A stretch of 64,000 nt of DNA. Source: Agromyces cerinus (GTDB lineage Bacteria; Actinomycetota; Actinomycetes; Actinomycetales; Microbacteriaceae). The DNA lies in contig NZ_JAFBCT010000001.1 of NCBI RefSeq assembly GCF_016907835.1, forward strand, positions 2,852,001-2,916,000. The letters are read 5' to 3'. The position numbers and the translations under genes are program-made. This document shows positions 26,310 to 35,417 of the stretch, in pieces; positions within the stretch are counted from its first letter, which is position 1; the number at the start of each line of letters is the position of its first letter. Under the pieces are notes generated by a model, which was given only the letters and a program-made list of their open reading frames with translations, searched no databases and was not told the DNA's origin.

Positions 26310-26467
26310 ACGCCACCTCCCCAGGTCGTCTGCTCGCCTCGCGCGTCGTGCAGGGCCGGAGCGGTCGGGAGAAGTCGTCTGAGTATGGCAGTTCGCCCGC
26401 ACGGTGAGGAAGGACGCGCGGAGGATCTGCGGAGGCGTGCTGCGACGACCCGGCGAGCGCGGCGTGC

Positions 26468-27439
26468 TCAGCCGGCGAGCACCGGGATCGGCATGGTGAA
26501 CGGCGGGTCCTTCGGCACCGGCGTGGTCGCGGCATCCGCGATGCCGATGCCGGAGGCCGCGAGGCGCCGCGCGCTCTCTTCCGCGTCGATCCAGTCGAGC
26601 GCGGCGTACGACCCGAGCGGCACCACCGAGTGCAGCACGGTGGTCGGATACACGTGCACGAGGTTGAAGGCGCGCGCGCCGTCGCGCCCGCGGGTGCCGC
26701 CCACGGGCACGTTGAGGTCCTGCGTGTAGCAACTGGCCGAGGCCACTGAGACGGGCACGCCCGCGAATGTCGCGGTCGACGAGTAGTGCAGGTGACCGGC
26801 GATGATCGAGCGGATGTCGCTGCCCTCGACGACCTCGGCGAGCCCGCCCTGATCGCGCAGCTCCACGGCGACTGCGAGGTCGAGCACGCTCGGCACGGGC
26901 GGGTGGTGCATGGCGAGGATCGTGCCGTGCGGCGCGGCCATCGAGAGCTCTTCGGCGAGCCAGTCGAGCTGTTCGGAGGCGATCTCGCCGTGGTGGTGCC
27001 CTGGCACCGTGGAGTCGAGTGTGATGACGCGCAGCCCGTTGACGTCGTCGACCCGGTCGACGGGTCGAGCCCCGCCCCCCTCGACGCTCGTGCCGAGCTC
27101 GCCGAGCAGCCCGCGGCGGAATGACGACCGCTCGTCGTGGTTGCCCATGACCCAGATCACCTGCGAGTCGAGCCGCTCGGCGACGGGGTCGACGATGCGG
27201 CGGATGCGGTCGTAGGCGTCGGGCTCGCCCTTGTCGGCGAGGTCGCCGGTGAAGACGATCGCCTCGGGCCTGCCACCGGATGCCTCGAACTCCTCGAAGA
27301 GGGTCTGCAGGTGCCGCTCGCTCGCGACCCGGTCGTAGAGCATGCCGCCACCGGCGAGCACGTGGGTGTCGCTGATGTGGAGGAGGAAGTGGTCCGGCCG
27401 GGGGTACTCGGCCGTACGGCTCGTCACGTTTCGTCCCAT
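26468..27439 (-). CDS. Calcineurin-like metallophosphoesterase, CpdA-like
   Basis: The 323-aa metallophosphoesterase has the five expected blocks: LHISDTHVLAGG, FTGDLADKGEPDAYD, VMGNHDERS, LAMHHPPVP and IAGHLHYSS. They supply the dinuclear metal ligands. Order and spacing fit class III cyclic-nucleotide phosphodiesterases (CpdA/Rv0805). The ATG at 27439 has weak ribosome-site character. The substrate could be cAMP, another phosphodiester, or a lipid/glycan phosphate, given the envelope-gene neighbours. Confidence 0.87.
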   Translation of the reverse strand: MGRNVTSRTAEYPRPDHFLLHISDTHVLAGGGMLYDRVASERHLQTLFEEFEASGGRPEAIVFTGDLADKGEPDAYDRIRRIVDPVAERLDSQVIWVMGNHDERSSFRRGLLGELGTSVEGGGARPVDRVDDVNGLRVITLDSTVPGHHHGEIASEQLDWLAEELSMAAPHGTILAMHHPPVPSVLDLAVAVELRDQGGLAEVVEGSDIRSIIAGHLHYSSTATFAGVPVSVASASCYTQDLNVPVGGTRGRDGARAFNLVHVYPTTVLHSVVPLGSYAALDWIDAEESARRLAASGIGIADAATTPVPKDPPFTMPIPVLAG

Positions 27440-27594
27440 CGATCGGCGGTCGACGCGCTACCTCGGGCGTCTGGCATGGACACTAGCCGACCATGCCCGC
27501 CTGAACGGCGCATGAACGCGGCCTGTAGCGAAGCCGGACACGACCCGCGACCGCCCTCAGCGCTCTCGGAGCGCCCGTGGATAGGCTCGGGACC

Positions 27595-27630
27595 ATGTCA
27601 GACCCGCGCAGGACAGGGGGTTGCGGATGA
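27595..27630 (+). CDS. Possible 11-aa leaderless upstream ORF coupled to glycosyltransferase
   Basis: The ATG at 27595 encodes MSDPRRTGGCG, and its TGA overlaps the ATG of the glycosyltransferase (ATGA). TAGGCT (27582-27587) ends 7 nt before this ATG, the spacing expected for a leaderless transcript. Translation of this ORF would deliver ribosomes to the downstream start. No conservation data are available. Confidence 0.3.
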   Translation: MSDPRRTGGCG

Positions 27631-29186
27631 CTCGCATCACGCTGCCCGACGGCCGCCACTTCGCCGTCACCTGGTCGATCCCCGACGCCTTCGGCGGCAT
27701 GACGGACGCGATGCTGCGGCGATCCGCCGCGTTCCATCGCATCGCCGGGGTCGACGTCGATGTGCTGACCTTCGACGCCCGGCCCGACACCCCCGACCTC
27801 GCGCGAGCGCTCCGCGAGCGCGGGACCCTCACCCCCGGTGTTCACATCGTGAACCTCTACGACTGGCTCCGGAGGCATCCGCTGCCCGGCGGATCACTGC
27901 GACTCGACCGAGACGCGTTCACCCCGCTCGCACCCGACGAGGCGACGGAGGTGCGGCGGCGCGGCGACCTCGTGATGAGCCGATCGCGGCTCGACGCCGA
28001 CGGCAGCACCCTGCAGACCGACCACTATCGCGAAGACGGCACGCTGCTGCTCAGCGACCGGCACGACACCCGCGAGCGCGGCGTGCTCGGCGGCCGGTCG
28101 GTGGTGCTGTGCGACGGCGAGGGGCGGCCGGTGCGCTCGTGGCGGCGCCTCTGGACCCTCTACCGGGCGTGGCTCGACGCGCTGACCGCAGGCGAGGCGA
28201 GCTACCTGATCGTCGACAGCAAGACGATGGCGCCGTTCATGCTCACCTATCGCCGGGCGCACGCGATCACCGCGCACGTGGTGCACGCCTCGCATCGTTC
28301 CGGGCCGTCGGAGGAGCACCCCATCCGGCGTTCGCGCCGCGAGGTGCTCGAGCAGGTGACCGACTACGACCTCGTGGCGGTGCTCTCCGAGCGGCAGCGC
28401 CACGACCTCGAGCGGATCGTCGGGCGGCACGACCATCTCGTCGTGATCCCGAATCCGCGGCCGCTCGCCCCAGAGGGGTCCATGACGCACTCGCCGTCGC
28501 CCCGCGACCCGGCTCGGGGCGTGGTGCTCGCCGCGCTGACCCGTCGCAAGCGCGTCTCGCACGCGATCGCCGCCGTGCAGGCGGCGAACACGCGCGCCGA
28601 GGTCGATGTGCACCTCGACGTGTACGGCGACGGCGAGAGCCGCCCGGCGCTCGAACGACGCGTCACCGACCCGGCGGCGGTCGAGGTGCACGGCTTCGAC
28701 CCCGACGCGCGCCGGCGCCTTCCCGACGCGTCGTTCCTGCTGCTCACCTCGCACTCCGAGGGATTCCCGCTCGTGCTCGTCGAGGCGATGGCCGCCGGTT
28801 GCCTGCCGATCGCCTACGACATCCCCTACGGACCAGCCGACCTCATCCGCGACGGGCGCAACGGCTTCCTCGTGCCGCCCGGCGACATCGACGGCCTCGC
28901 CGACGCGCTCGTTCGACTGCAGCGGATGCCGCCGCGACGCGTCGCCCGCATGCGGGCCGCAGCCGTGCGCACCGCGAGCCGGTTCGACGAGGAGCGGGTG
29001 ACCCGCATCTGGGCCCGGGAGCTGCATCATGCCGAACTGCGCAAGGAGGTGCGGCGCACGGGACGATTCGGCCGGGCACGGGCCGCGGCCGCGCGGCTGC
29101 CGCTCCCCCGGCCGATGCGGACGGCCGGGGTGAGCGTCGTCTCCGCGATCGACCGCGCCGCGCGACGCTTCGGGCGCGTGAGCTAG
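27627..29186 (+). CDS. GT4-family glycosyltransferase, TagE/TarM-like
   Basis: The 519-aa GT-B enzyme has a long N-terminal part (to about residue 290) like poly(glycerol-phosphate) glucosyltransferases. A GT4 nucleotide-sugar domain follows: LDVYGDGESRPALERRV, HSEGFPLVLVEAMAAG (catalytic E-x7-E), and YDIPYGPADLIRDGRNGFLV. The ATG at 27627 has AGGGGG 6 nt upstream. A TTG two codons earlier has no room for a ribosome site. It likely glycosylates a teichoic-acid-like or teichuronic polymer; the acceptor is unproven. Confidence 0.85.
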   Translation: MTRITLPDGRHFAVTWSIPDAFGGMTDAMLRRSAAFHRIAGVDVDVLTFDARPDTPDLARALRERGTLTPGVHIVNLYDWLRRHPLPGGSLRLDRDAFTPLAPDEATEVRRRGDLVMSRSRLDADGSTLQTDHYREDGTLLLSDRHDTRERGVLGGRSVVLCDGEGRPVRSWRRLWTLYRAWLDALTAGEASYLIVDSKTMAPFMLTYRRAHAITAHVVHASHRSGPSEEHPIRRSRREVLEQVTDYDLVAVLSERQRHDLERIVGRHDHLVVIPNPRPLAPEGSMTHSPSPRDPARGVVLAALTRRKRVSHAIAAVQAANTRAEVDVHLDVYGDGESRPALERRVTDPAAVEVHGFDPDARRRLPDASFLLLTSHSEGFPLVLVEAMAAGCLPIAYDIPYGPADLIRDGRNGFLVPPGDIDGLADALVRLQRMPPRRVARMRAAAVRTASRFDEERVTRIWARELHHAELRKEVRRTGRFGRARAAAARLPLPRPMRTAGVSVVSAIDRAARRFGRVS

Positions 29187-29242
29187 ACTCTGCCGTCGGG
29201 CCTGCCACCGAGCGGCCCCTGATGCGAGAGGCGGTGAGGGCG

Positions 29243-29308
29243 ATGGCCGATCATAGTACCGACGCCGCCACCGCTGCTGCGTCGTCGCTCCGTTCCCGCC
29301 TGCGCTGA
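29243..29308 (+). CDS. Possible leader peptide upstream of corA (21 aa)
   Basis: The ATG at 29243 (alternative in-frame ATG at 29222) starts a 21-aa ORF rich in Ala, Ser and Arg: MADHSTDAATAAASSLRSRL plus R. It has GAGAGG and GAGGG upstream and uses codons rare in this genome (CAT, AGT, GCT, GCT). It lies in the 235-bp leader of corA, ahead of a 7-bp hairpin. Its existence as a translated leader is a hypothesis. Confidence 0.3.
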   Translation: MADHSTDAATAAASSLRSRLR

Positions 29309-29384
29309 GCCCCTGCTCGCCCACGCGCGAACGCGTTCCGATCCGCACCCGGCTGGCGGCGTCATCCGCTCACCTGCCGAACCC

Positions 29385-29402
29385 GGCGCGCTGCCGCGCG
29401 CC
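29385..29402 (+). promoter_or_regulatory. Perfect hairpin just upstream of corA ribosome site
   Basis: GGCGCGC (29385-29391) and GCGCGCC (29396-29402) pair around TGCC. The hairpin ends 19 nt before the corA ATG, adjacent to GCGAGA, the probable ribosome site. It could pause ribosomes or polymerase, or mask initiation. There is no T-tract. Confidence 0.45.
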
Positions 29403-29421
29403 CTGCGAGAACGGATCGCTC

Positions 29422-30426
29422 ATGTCACCCCTGGTCGACAACGGCGTCTACGTCGACGGACGTCGCGTCGAGACGCCCACGAACCTCGACGACACCTACC
29501 GCCTCATGGACGACCATGACGGCCTGGCCTGGATCGGGCTCTACCGGCCGAGTCCGCGCGAGGTCGCCTCGGTCGCCCGCGAGTTCGACCTGCACCCGCT
29601 CGCCGTCGAAGACGCGCTGACCGGCCACCAGCGCTCGAAGCTCGAACGCTACGGCGACACCCTCTTCGCCGTGCTGCGGCCCGCCCGGTACCGCGACGAG
29701 CTCGAGACGGTCGAGTTCGGCGAACTGCACCTGTTCGTCGGCCCCGACTTCGTCGTCACGATCCGCCACGCCGAGTCGCCCGACCTCGCGGCCGTGCGAC
29801 GGCGCATGGAGTCGAGCCCCGAGCTGCTCGCGATGGGGCCTGAGGCCGTGCTCTACGCGATCCTCGACGAGGTCGTCGACGAGTACGAGCCGGTCGTCGC
29901 CGGTCTCGAGAACGACATCGACGAGATCGAGGACCAGCTCTTCGGCGACAGCGACGACGATGCGCTCTCGCGGCGCATCTACGAGCTCTCGCGCGAGGTG
30001 ATCAACTTCCAGCGCGCCGTGCAGCCGCTCGCGGCGATGCTCGAGTGGCTGCGCCGCGGCTCCGAGAAGTACCGTGGCGACGTCGAGCTGCAGCGCTCGC
30101 TCCGCGACGTGCTCGACCACGCCATCCGCATCAACGAGCGGGTCGGCTCGTTCCGCGCCATCCTCGACAACGCCCTCACCGTGCACTCGGCGCTCGTCGC
30201 GCGCCGTCAGACGGATACGAGCTTGAAGCAGAACGACGAGATCAAGAAGATCTCGTCGTGGGCGGCGATCATCTTCGCGCCGACGCTCATCGGCACGGTC
30301 TACGGCATGAACTTCGACGACATGCCCGAGACGCACTGGGAGTTCGGCTACCCGGCGGCGCTCGCCGCGATGGTGCTGTTCGGCGTGGGGCTCTACGCGG
30401 TCTTCAAGTTCAAGAAGTGGCTCTGA
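29422..30426 (+). CDS. corA: CorA magnesium/divalent cation transporter
   Basis: The 334-aa protein has a large cytosolic alpha/beta domain, a long stalk helix with acidic residues (ENDIDEIEDQLFGDSDDD), and two C-terminal membrane helices. The signature YGMNF sits at the end of TM1, followed by MPETHWEFGYP in the periplasmic loop, as expected for a pentameric CorA. The ATG is at 29422. It has a 235-bp leader with a possible small ORF and a hairpin, which suggests post-initiation control. No other transport gene is linked. Confidence 0.93.
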   Translation: MSPLVDNGVYVDGRRVETPTNLDDTYRLMDDHDGLAWIGLYRPSPREVASVAREFDLHPLAVEDALTGHQRSKLERYGDTLFAVLRPARYRDELETVEFGELHLFVGPDFVVTIRHAESPDLAAVRRRMESSPELLAMGPEAVLYAILDEVVDEYEPVVAGLENDIDEIEDQLFGDSDDDALSRRIYELSREVINFQRAVQPLAAMLEWLRRGSEKYRGDVELQRSLRDVLDHAIRINERVGSFRAILDNALTVHSALVARRQTDTSLKQNDEIKKISSWAAIIFAPTLIGTVYGMNFDDMPETHWEFGYPAALAAMVLFGVGLYAVFKFKKWL

Positions 30427-30447
30427 CGCGGCCGAGACACCCGGGGG

Positions 30448-30939
30448 TCACCGGGGCTTCTTCGGTCCTTTGCCCTGACCGGGGTGGTCGTCGGGGTCTT
30501 CCGGCGTCGCCGTCGGCTCGATCGGCTCCACCGGCTCGTCGTCGACCGGCGGCTCGACGATCTCGTCGGGCGCCGTCGTCGGCGTCGGCGTCGGCACCGG
30601 TGTCGGAGGCACCGGCGTCGGCAGCACGGGGCCGTACGGGCTCGGTGCTGCGGGCGTCGTCGAGGTCGGTCGCGGGTCGCCGATCGACGTCGACGCCTCG
30701 TTTCCGGGTGCGCCCCCGCCCGGTGCCTGCATGAGTGCGACGCCGGCCGCGCCCATGACGACGACGGCCAGACCGGTGGCGGCGATCATCGCGCCCAACC
30801 GGTGGCGCGAGAGCCATGCGACCGAGGCCGCCACGTAGGGCAGCGCCGGTTCGAGCATCGTGCCGACGCGAGAGGCGGGCGCGGCACGCCGGCCGCTCGG
30901 GCGGCGCGACACGTCATCGGGCTCTTCGTGTTCGGACAT
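30448..30939 (-). CDS. Hypothetical single-pass membrane protein with Pro/Thr-rich tail
   Basis: The 163-aa protein has a cytosolic Arg-rich N-terminus and one membrane helix (about residues 50-72, GAMIAATGLAVVVMGAAGVA). A Pro/Thr/Glu-rich extracytoplasmic tail follows and ends in GQGKGPKKPR. The ATG at 30939 is preferred (GGAGAGG 9 nt upstream); a GTG at 30945 is possible. No enzyme domain is seen. The tail looks like a wall-spanning linker. It is convergent with corA. Confidence 0.65.
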   Translation of the reverse strand: MSEHEEPDDVSRRPSGRRAAPASRVGTMLEPALPYVAASVAWLSRHRLGAMIAATGLAVVVMGAAGVALMQAPGGGAPGNEASTSIGDPRPTSTTPAAPSPYGPVLPTPVPPTPVPTPTPTTAPDEIVEPPVDDEPVEPIEPTATPEDPDDHPGQGKGPKKPR

Positions 30940-31020
30940 GGTCACCCGCCTCTCCGTCGCGTTCGAGAACTTCGTCCGTCATCGAGGGTACCCAACCCGC
31001 ACGGTTCGGAACGAGACGAT

Positions 31021-31443
31021 TCAGTCGTCGACGGCGGATGACGCGGCGACCCGCTCGGTACCGATGAGCACGAGCTGCACGACGAACGCGAGCACGGCGC
31101 CGGCCGCGTAGGCGACGAGGTCGATCGGATCGAAGGCGCTGCCGAGCAGCAGGCGCGACGGCGGGAAGGCGTCGACCACACGCTGCGGCAGCTCGGTCAG
31201 CTGCGACAGCTCGACGGCCGTCGCGAACCCGAAGGCCGTCGCCGCGCTGCCCGCGGCCCCGAACCCGGGCCAGATCGCGCGCAGCAGGCAGGCGATGAAC
31301 ACGATGTAGACGACACTGCCGAGCACGTCGATGACGGGCGTGCGATCGAGGAGTTGCAGGCCGAGCCCGAGTGCGAGGCCGACGGCCGCGGCCAGCGCGC
31401 TCCGCACCCGGGTGCCATGCGCGCCGGCCGTCGGCAGCGTCAT
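31021..31443 (-). CDS. DUF2809 family membrane protein
   Basis: The 140-aa protein has four hydrophobic segments. The family pattern is visible: GSVVYIVFIACLLRAIWPG, then AVELSQLTELP, then LLLGSAFDPIDLVAYAAGAV. These fit DUF2809 (VanZ-like relatives). It starts at 31443, 8 nt after the stop of the DEAD-box helicase on the same strand, so it is probably cotranscribed. Function is unknown. Confidence 0.8.
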   Translation of the reverse strand: MTLPTAGAHGTRVRSALAAAVGLALGLGLQLLDRTPVIDVLGSVVYIVFIACLLRAIWPGFGAAGSAATAFGFATAVELSQLTELPQRVVDAFPPSRLLLGSAFDPIDLVAYAAGAVLAFVVQLVLIGTERVAASSAVDD

Positions 31444-31451
31444 GCGCCGGC

Positions 31452-33284
31452 TCAGCCCTTGTGGCGGGGCTTCCGGTACGACTTGTCGCCGTCGCCTCCG
31501 CCATCGCCGCCGCGGTCGTTCGACCGACGCGTGGGGCCGCCGCGGTCGGGGCGCAGCTCGATGAGCCGGCCCGAGATGCGGGTGGCGTCGAGCTTCTCGA
31601 GGGTCTCGCGGGGCAGGTTCGCGGGCAGCTCGACGAGTGAGAACTCCGGACGGATCTGGATCGAGCCGAAGTCCTCGCGGCTGAGTCCGCCCTCGTTCGC
31701 GAGCGCTCCGACGATCTGGCGCGGCTCGACCTTGTGGCGCTTGCCGACGGCGATGCGGTACGTCGCCATGGGGCCGCTGCTCGGGCGCTGGCGCCGCTCG
31801 GGGCGGTCACCGCGGTCTCCGCGGTCGAAGCGGTCGCCACCGCGGTCGCGACGGTCGCCGCGTTCGGGCTTGTCGCCGCGGGGCGGACGATCGGTCCACT
31901 CCCGCTCGGCGCGGCGCGCGGCCTCGGGCTCGAGCAGCAGGGGCGATTCACCCTGCGCCACGACGGCGAGCGCCGCCGCGACATCCGCTTCGGGCACATC
32001 GTGGTTGCGCACGTAGTGGGCGATGATGTCGCGGAAGCCGTCGATGCGCTCGTTCTGGCCGAGCGCTGCGGTGATGCGGTCGTCGAAGCGAGCGAGACGC
32101 GTGACATTGACGTCGTCGACGCTCGGCAGCTGCATCTGCACGATCGGCTGGCGCGTGGCCTTCTCGATGCGAGCGAGGAGGCTCCGCTCGCGCGGCGTGA
32201 CGAAGCTGATCGCGTCGCCCGTGCGGCCCGCGCGGCCCGTGCGGCCGATGCGGTGCACGTAGGGCTCGCTGTCGGTCGGGATGTCGAAGTTCACCACGTG
32301 GCTGATGCGCTCGACGTCGAGGCCGCGAGCTGCGACATCCGTGGCCACCAGGATGTCGAGCTTGCCCGACTTCAACTGGTTGACCGTGCGTTCGCGCTGC
32401 ACCTGGGCGATGTCGCCGTTGATCGCGGCGGCGGAGTACCCGCGTGCACGCAGCTTCTCGGCGAGCTCTTCGGTGACGCTCTTCGTGCGCACGAAGACGA
32501 TCATGCCCTCGAAGTTCTCGACCTCGAGGATGCGCGTGAGGGCGTCGACCTTCTGCTGGTACGACACCACCAGGTAGCGCTGCGAGATCGTCGCCGACGT
32601 CTGCGTCTTGGTCTTGACGGTGATCTCTTCGGGGTCGTGCAGGTACTGCTTCGACATGCGACGGATCGCGGCCGGCATGGTCGCCGAGAACAGCGCGACC
32701 TGCTTGGTGTCGGGGGTGTCGGCGAGGATCGTCTCGACGTCTTCGGCGAAGCCCATCTTCAGCATCTCGTCGGCCTCGTCGAGCACGAGGTACTTGAGCT
32801 CCGAGAGGTCGAGCGTGCGCTTCTCGAGGTGATCCATGATGCGGCCCGGGGTGCCGACCACGATGTGCACGCCGCGGCGCAGCGCCGAGAGCTGCACGCC
32901 GTAGCCCTGGCCGCCGTAGACGGGGAGGATGTGCACGCCCTTGAGGTGCGAGGCGTACTTCTCGAACGCCTCGCAGACCTGCAGCGCGAGCTCACGGGTC
33001 GGGGCGAGCACGAGGGCCTGCGGGGTCTTCTGGGAGAGGTCGAGGCGCGAGAGGATCGGCAGCGCGAACGCGGCCGTCTTGCCGGTGCCGGTCTGGGCAA
33101 GGCCCACCACGTCGCGCCCGGCGAGGAGCGACGGGATCGTCGCGGCCTGGATCGCGGAAGGGGTCTCGTAGCCGACGTCGGAGAGGGCTTTCAGGACCGC
33201 GCCATCGAGTCCGAGGTCGGAGAATGTCGTCGCGGCGGGCTCTTCTGGAGCCTCCACCTCGACCGGAGCTTCGTCAGCAGTCAC
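31452..33284 (-). CDS. deaD: DEAD-box RNA helicase, DeaD/CsdA type
   Basis: The 610-aa helicase carries, in order, the Q motif region SAIQAATIPSLL, motif I AQTGTGKTAAF, PTRELAL, motif II DEADEM, motif III SAT, RGLDVERISHV and HRIGRTGRAGR. A DbpA-like RNA-binding fold follows at about residues 490-560 and an Arg/Gly/Asp-rich tail at the C-terminus. The GTG start at 33284 has only a weak ribosome site. It unwinds structured RNA in ribosome assembly and mRNA decay, particularly in the cold. DUF2809 follows in the same operon. Confidence 0.93.
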   Translation of the reverse strand: MTADEAPVEVEAPEEPAATTFSDLGLDGAVLKALSDVGYETPSAIQAATIPSLLAGRDVVGLAQTGTGKTAAFALPILSRLDLSQKTPQALVLAPTRELALQVCEAFEKYASHLKGVHILPVYGGQGYGVQLSALRRGVHIVVGTPGRIMDHLEKRTLDLSELKYLVLDEADEMLKMGFAEDVETILADTPDTKQVALFSATMPAAIRRMSKQYLHDPEEITVKTKTQTSATISQRYLVVSYQQKVDALTRILEVENFEGMIVFVRTKSVTEELAEKLRARGYSAAAINGDIAQVQRERTVNQLKSGKLDILVATDVAARGLDVERISHVVNFDIPTDSEPYVHRIGRTGRAGRTGDAISFVTPRERSLLARIEKATRQPIVQMQLPSVDDVNVTRLARFDDRITAALGQNERIDGFRDIIAHYVRNHDVPEADVAAALAVVAQGESPLLLEPEAARRAEREWTDRPPRGDKPERGDRRDRGGDRFDRGDRGDRPERRQRPSSGPMATYRIAVGKRHKVEPRQIVGALANEGGLSREDFGSIQIRPEFSLVELPANLPRETLEKLDATRISGRLIELRPDRGGPTRRSNDRGGDGGGDGDKSYRKPRHKG

Positions 33285-33418
33285 GCTTCAGGGTAGTCCG
33301 TGGAGCTGGGAGAACGCAGCTCAGCCGCGTCGGGCATCCATCGAACGACGCATTGGCACCGGGTTTCGCCGGGCATACGGTGGGAGGACGACGGGGTGAC
33401 CCACGGGGGGACGACGAG

Positions 33419-35083
33419 ATGAACAGCACTGCCACTGCGCCGGAAAGCACGGGCGCACGGCGATGGGTCGGCCTCGGCGTCCTCGCCGCCGCGCTCTCGA
33501 TGATCGTGCTCGACGGCACGATCGTCGGCATCGCACTGCCGACGATCATCAACGACCTGAAGCTCGACTTCAGCGAGGCGCAATGGGTGAACGGCATCTA
33601 CTCGGTGATCTTCGCCGCGCTGCTGCTGACCGCCGGGCGTCTCGGCGACCGGCTCGGTCGCCGGCGCGCGATGGTGGCGGGCATCTTGGTCTTCCTCGCC
33701 GGCAGCCTGCTGGCGGCGCTCGCGACCGGCGGCACCTCGCTCATCCTCGCCCGATTCGTGCAGGGCATCGGCGGCGCCTTCATCCTCCCGACGACGCTGT
33801 CGACGGTGAACGCCACCTTCCGCGGCCGCGACCGCGCGGTCGCCTTCGGCGTCTGGGGCGCGGTCATCTCGGGTGTCGCCGCACTCGGGCCGCTGCTCGG
33901 CGGCTGGCTCACCCAGTCGTTCGGGTGGGAGTGGATCTTCCTCGTCAACCTTCCGTTCGGCGCGATCATCCTCGTCGCCGCCTTCCTCACGGTGCCCGAG
34001 ACTCGTGCCGTCATCACCTCGAAGGGCCTCGACGTCGACGGCCTGCTGCTCTCGGCGATCGGCTTCGGCGCGCTCGTGTTCGGCCTCATCGAGGGCGGCT
34101 CGCTCGGCTGGTGGGCGCCGAAGCAGCCGTTCGAGCTCTTCGGGTGGACCTGGCCGACCTCGTGGCCGATCTCCCCCGTGCCGGTGGCGATCGCGATCGG
34201 TCTCGTCGCCCTCGTGCTCTTCTTCTTCTGGGAACGGCATCGCGCGCGGAACGGCCGCTCGGCGATCCTCGACGTGCACCTCTTCTCGGTTCCCACGTTC
34301 ACCTGGGGCAACCTCGTCGCGATGTGCGTCGCGATCGGAGAATTCGGCATCCTCTTCGTCCTCCCCCTGTTCATCGTGAACGCGTTGGGGCTGTCGACGC
34401 TCGCGGCCGGCTTCGTGCTCGCGGCCATGGGCCTCGGTGCGTTCGTCTCCGGCGCCATGGCCCGGCACGTCGCCGAGCGGTTCGGCGCACCGACGGTCGT
34501 CGTGATCGGCCTCGCGCTGGAGGTCGCGGGAGCGGTGATGGCGGCCGCGATGCTGTCGTCGGAGATGAACGCCTGGCTGCTCGCCGGCGTGCTCGCCCTC
34601 TACGGCCTCGGCCTCGGCCTCGCCTCGGCGCAGCTCACGGGCACGGTGCTCGCCGACATCCCGCCCGAGGAGTCGGGCCAGGGTTCGGCGACCCAGAGCA
34701 CCGGGCGCCAGGTCGGCTCGGCCCTCGGCACGGCCATCATCGGCGCGGTGCTCGCGGCGGGTCTCGCGGTCGCGCTGCCGGCGCAGGTCGACACGGTCGA
34801 GGGCGTGCCCGCCGCGGCATCCGAGCAGATCGTCTCCGCGACGGAGGAATCGGCCGGCGGCACCATCCCCCAGGTCCGGGCGGAGGGCGACGACGGCAAG
34901 CTCGGGTCCGCCGGCCCCGCGGTCGCCGACGCCCTCGCCGAGGGCATGGCGGATGCCTCGCGCTGGGCGCTCCTCGCCGCCGGCGGCTTCCTCGTGCTCG
35001 GCGGGGCGTTCGCGCTCCGACTTCGCGCGGTGGCGAAGCGGCCGGGCGCGGCATCGGGAAGTGACGCCGAACCCGCGTCATGA
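33419..35083 (+). CDS. MFS multidrug exporter, DHA2 (14-TM, EmrB/QacA) type
   Basis: The 554-aa carrier has about 14 membrane segments. Motifs are LDGTIVGIALPTIINDL (motif D1), GRLGDRLGRRRAMVAG (motif A) and WGAVISGVAALGPLLGGWLT (motif C, antiporter signature). The last extracytoplasmic loop (about residues 460-520) is long and acidic. The ATG at 33419 has GGGGGG 8 nt upstream. TACGGT further upstream could be its -10. The substrate is unknown; no TetR/MarR gene is adjacent. Confidence 0.9.
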   Translation: MNSTATAPESTGARRWVGLGVLAAALSMIVLDGTIVGIALPTIINDLKLDFSEAQWVNGIYSVIFAALLLTAGRLGDRLGRRRAMVAGILVFLAGSLLAALATGGTSLILARFVQGIGGAFILPTTLSTVNATFRGRDRAVAFGVWGAVISGVAALGPLLGGWLTQSFGWEWIFLVNLPFGAIILVAAFLTVPETRAVITSKGLDVDGLLLSAIGFGALVFGLIEGGSLGWWAPKQPFELFGWTWPTSWPISPVPVAIAIGLVALVLFFFWERHRARNGRSAILDVHLFSVPTFTWGNLVAMCVAIGEFGILFVLPLFIVNALGLSTLAAGFVLAAMGLGAFVSGAMARHVAERFGAPTVVVIGLALEVAGAVMAAAMLSSEMNAWLLAGVLALYGLGLGLASAQLTGTVLADIPPEESGQGSATQSTGRQVGSALGTAIIGAVLAAGLAVALPAQVDTVEGVPAAASEQIVSATEESAGGTIPQVRAEGDDGKLGSAGPAVADALAEGMADASRWALLAAGGFLVLGGAFALRLRAVAKRPGAASGSDAEPAS

Positions 35084-35124
35084 TTCACGTAGCCCTGCAT
35101 CTCTTCTGATGAAGGGGGCCGAAC

Positions 35125-35304
35125 ATGTGGGGTAGGCGCAAGCAGCAGGATCCGGTGGAGCACGTCGAGTTCGTGACCTCCGTCGACGGCGGCCGGATGT
35201 CGGTGCGGTGCGGCTGCCCGCGCGATCTCGACCACGACCGGCCGACCTCGGCGGCACTGGCCGCATCCGGGCGCTCCGTCGACGCGTACGCGTTCGCCGC
35301 CTGA
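35125..35304 (+). CDS. Small hypothetical protein, 59 aa
   Basis: The ATG at 35125 has AAGGGGG upstream with normal spacing. The product begins MWGRRKQQDPVEHVEFVTS and holds a CxC in RMSVRCGCPRDLDHDR. Codon use is native. No family is recognised. It lies 41 bp after the DHA2 exporter stop and may be cotranscribed with it. Confidence 0.55.
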   Translation: MWGRRKQQDPVEHVEFVTSVDGGRMSVRCGCPRDLDHDRPTSAALAASGRSVDAYAFAA

Positions 35305-35417
35305 GGTCGGCACCGGCCTCCGGGCTCGGACCGCCCGCCTCCGCTATCGTGTGGACAGCGGCGCGCCGTGCGCGGGTGCGGCCGGGAGCACTGCCACCAG
35401 TCAGGGGGTGCAGCGGA

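Noticed and set aside
29187..29421. M-box (magnesium) riboswitch before corA
   Set aside because: The conserved M-box sequence blocks known to me are not present; a leader ORF plus hairpin fits better.
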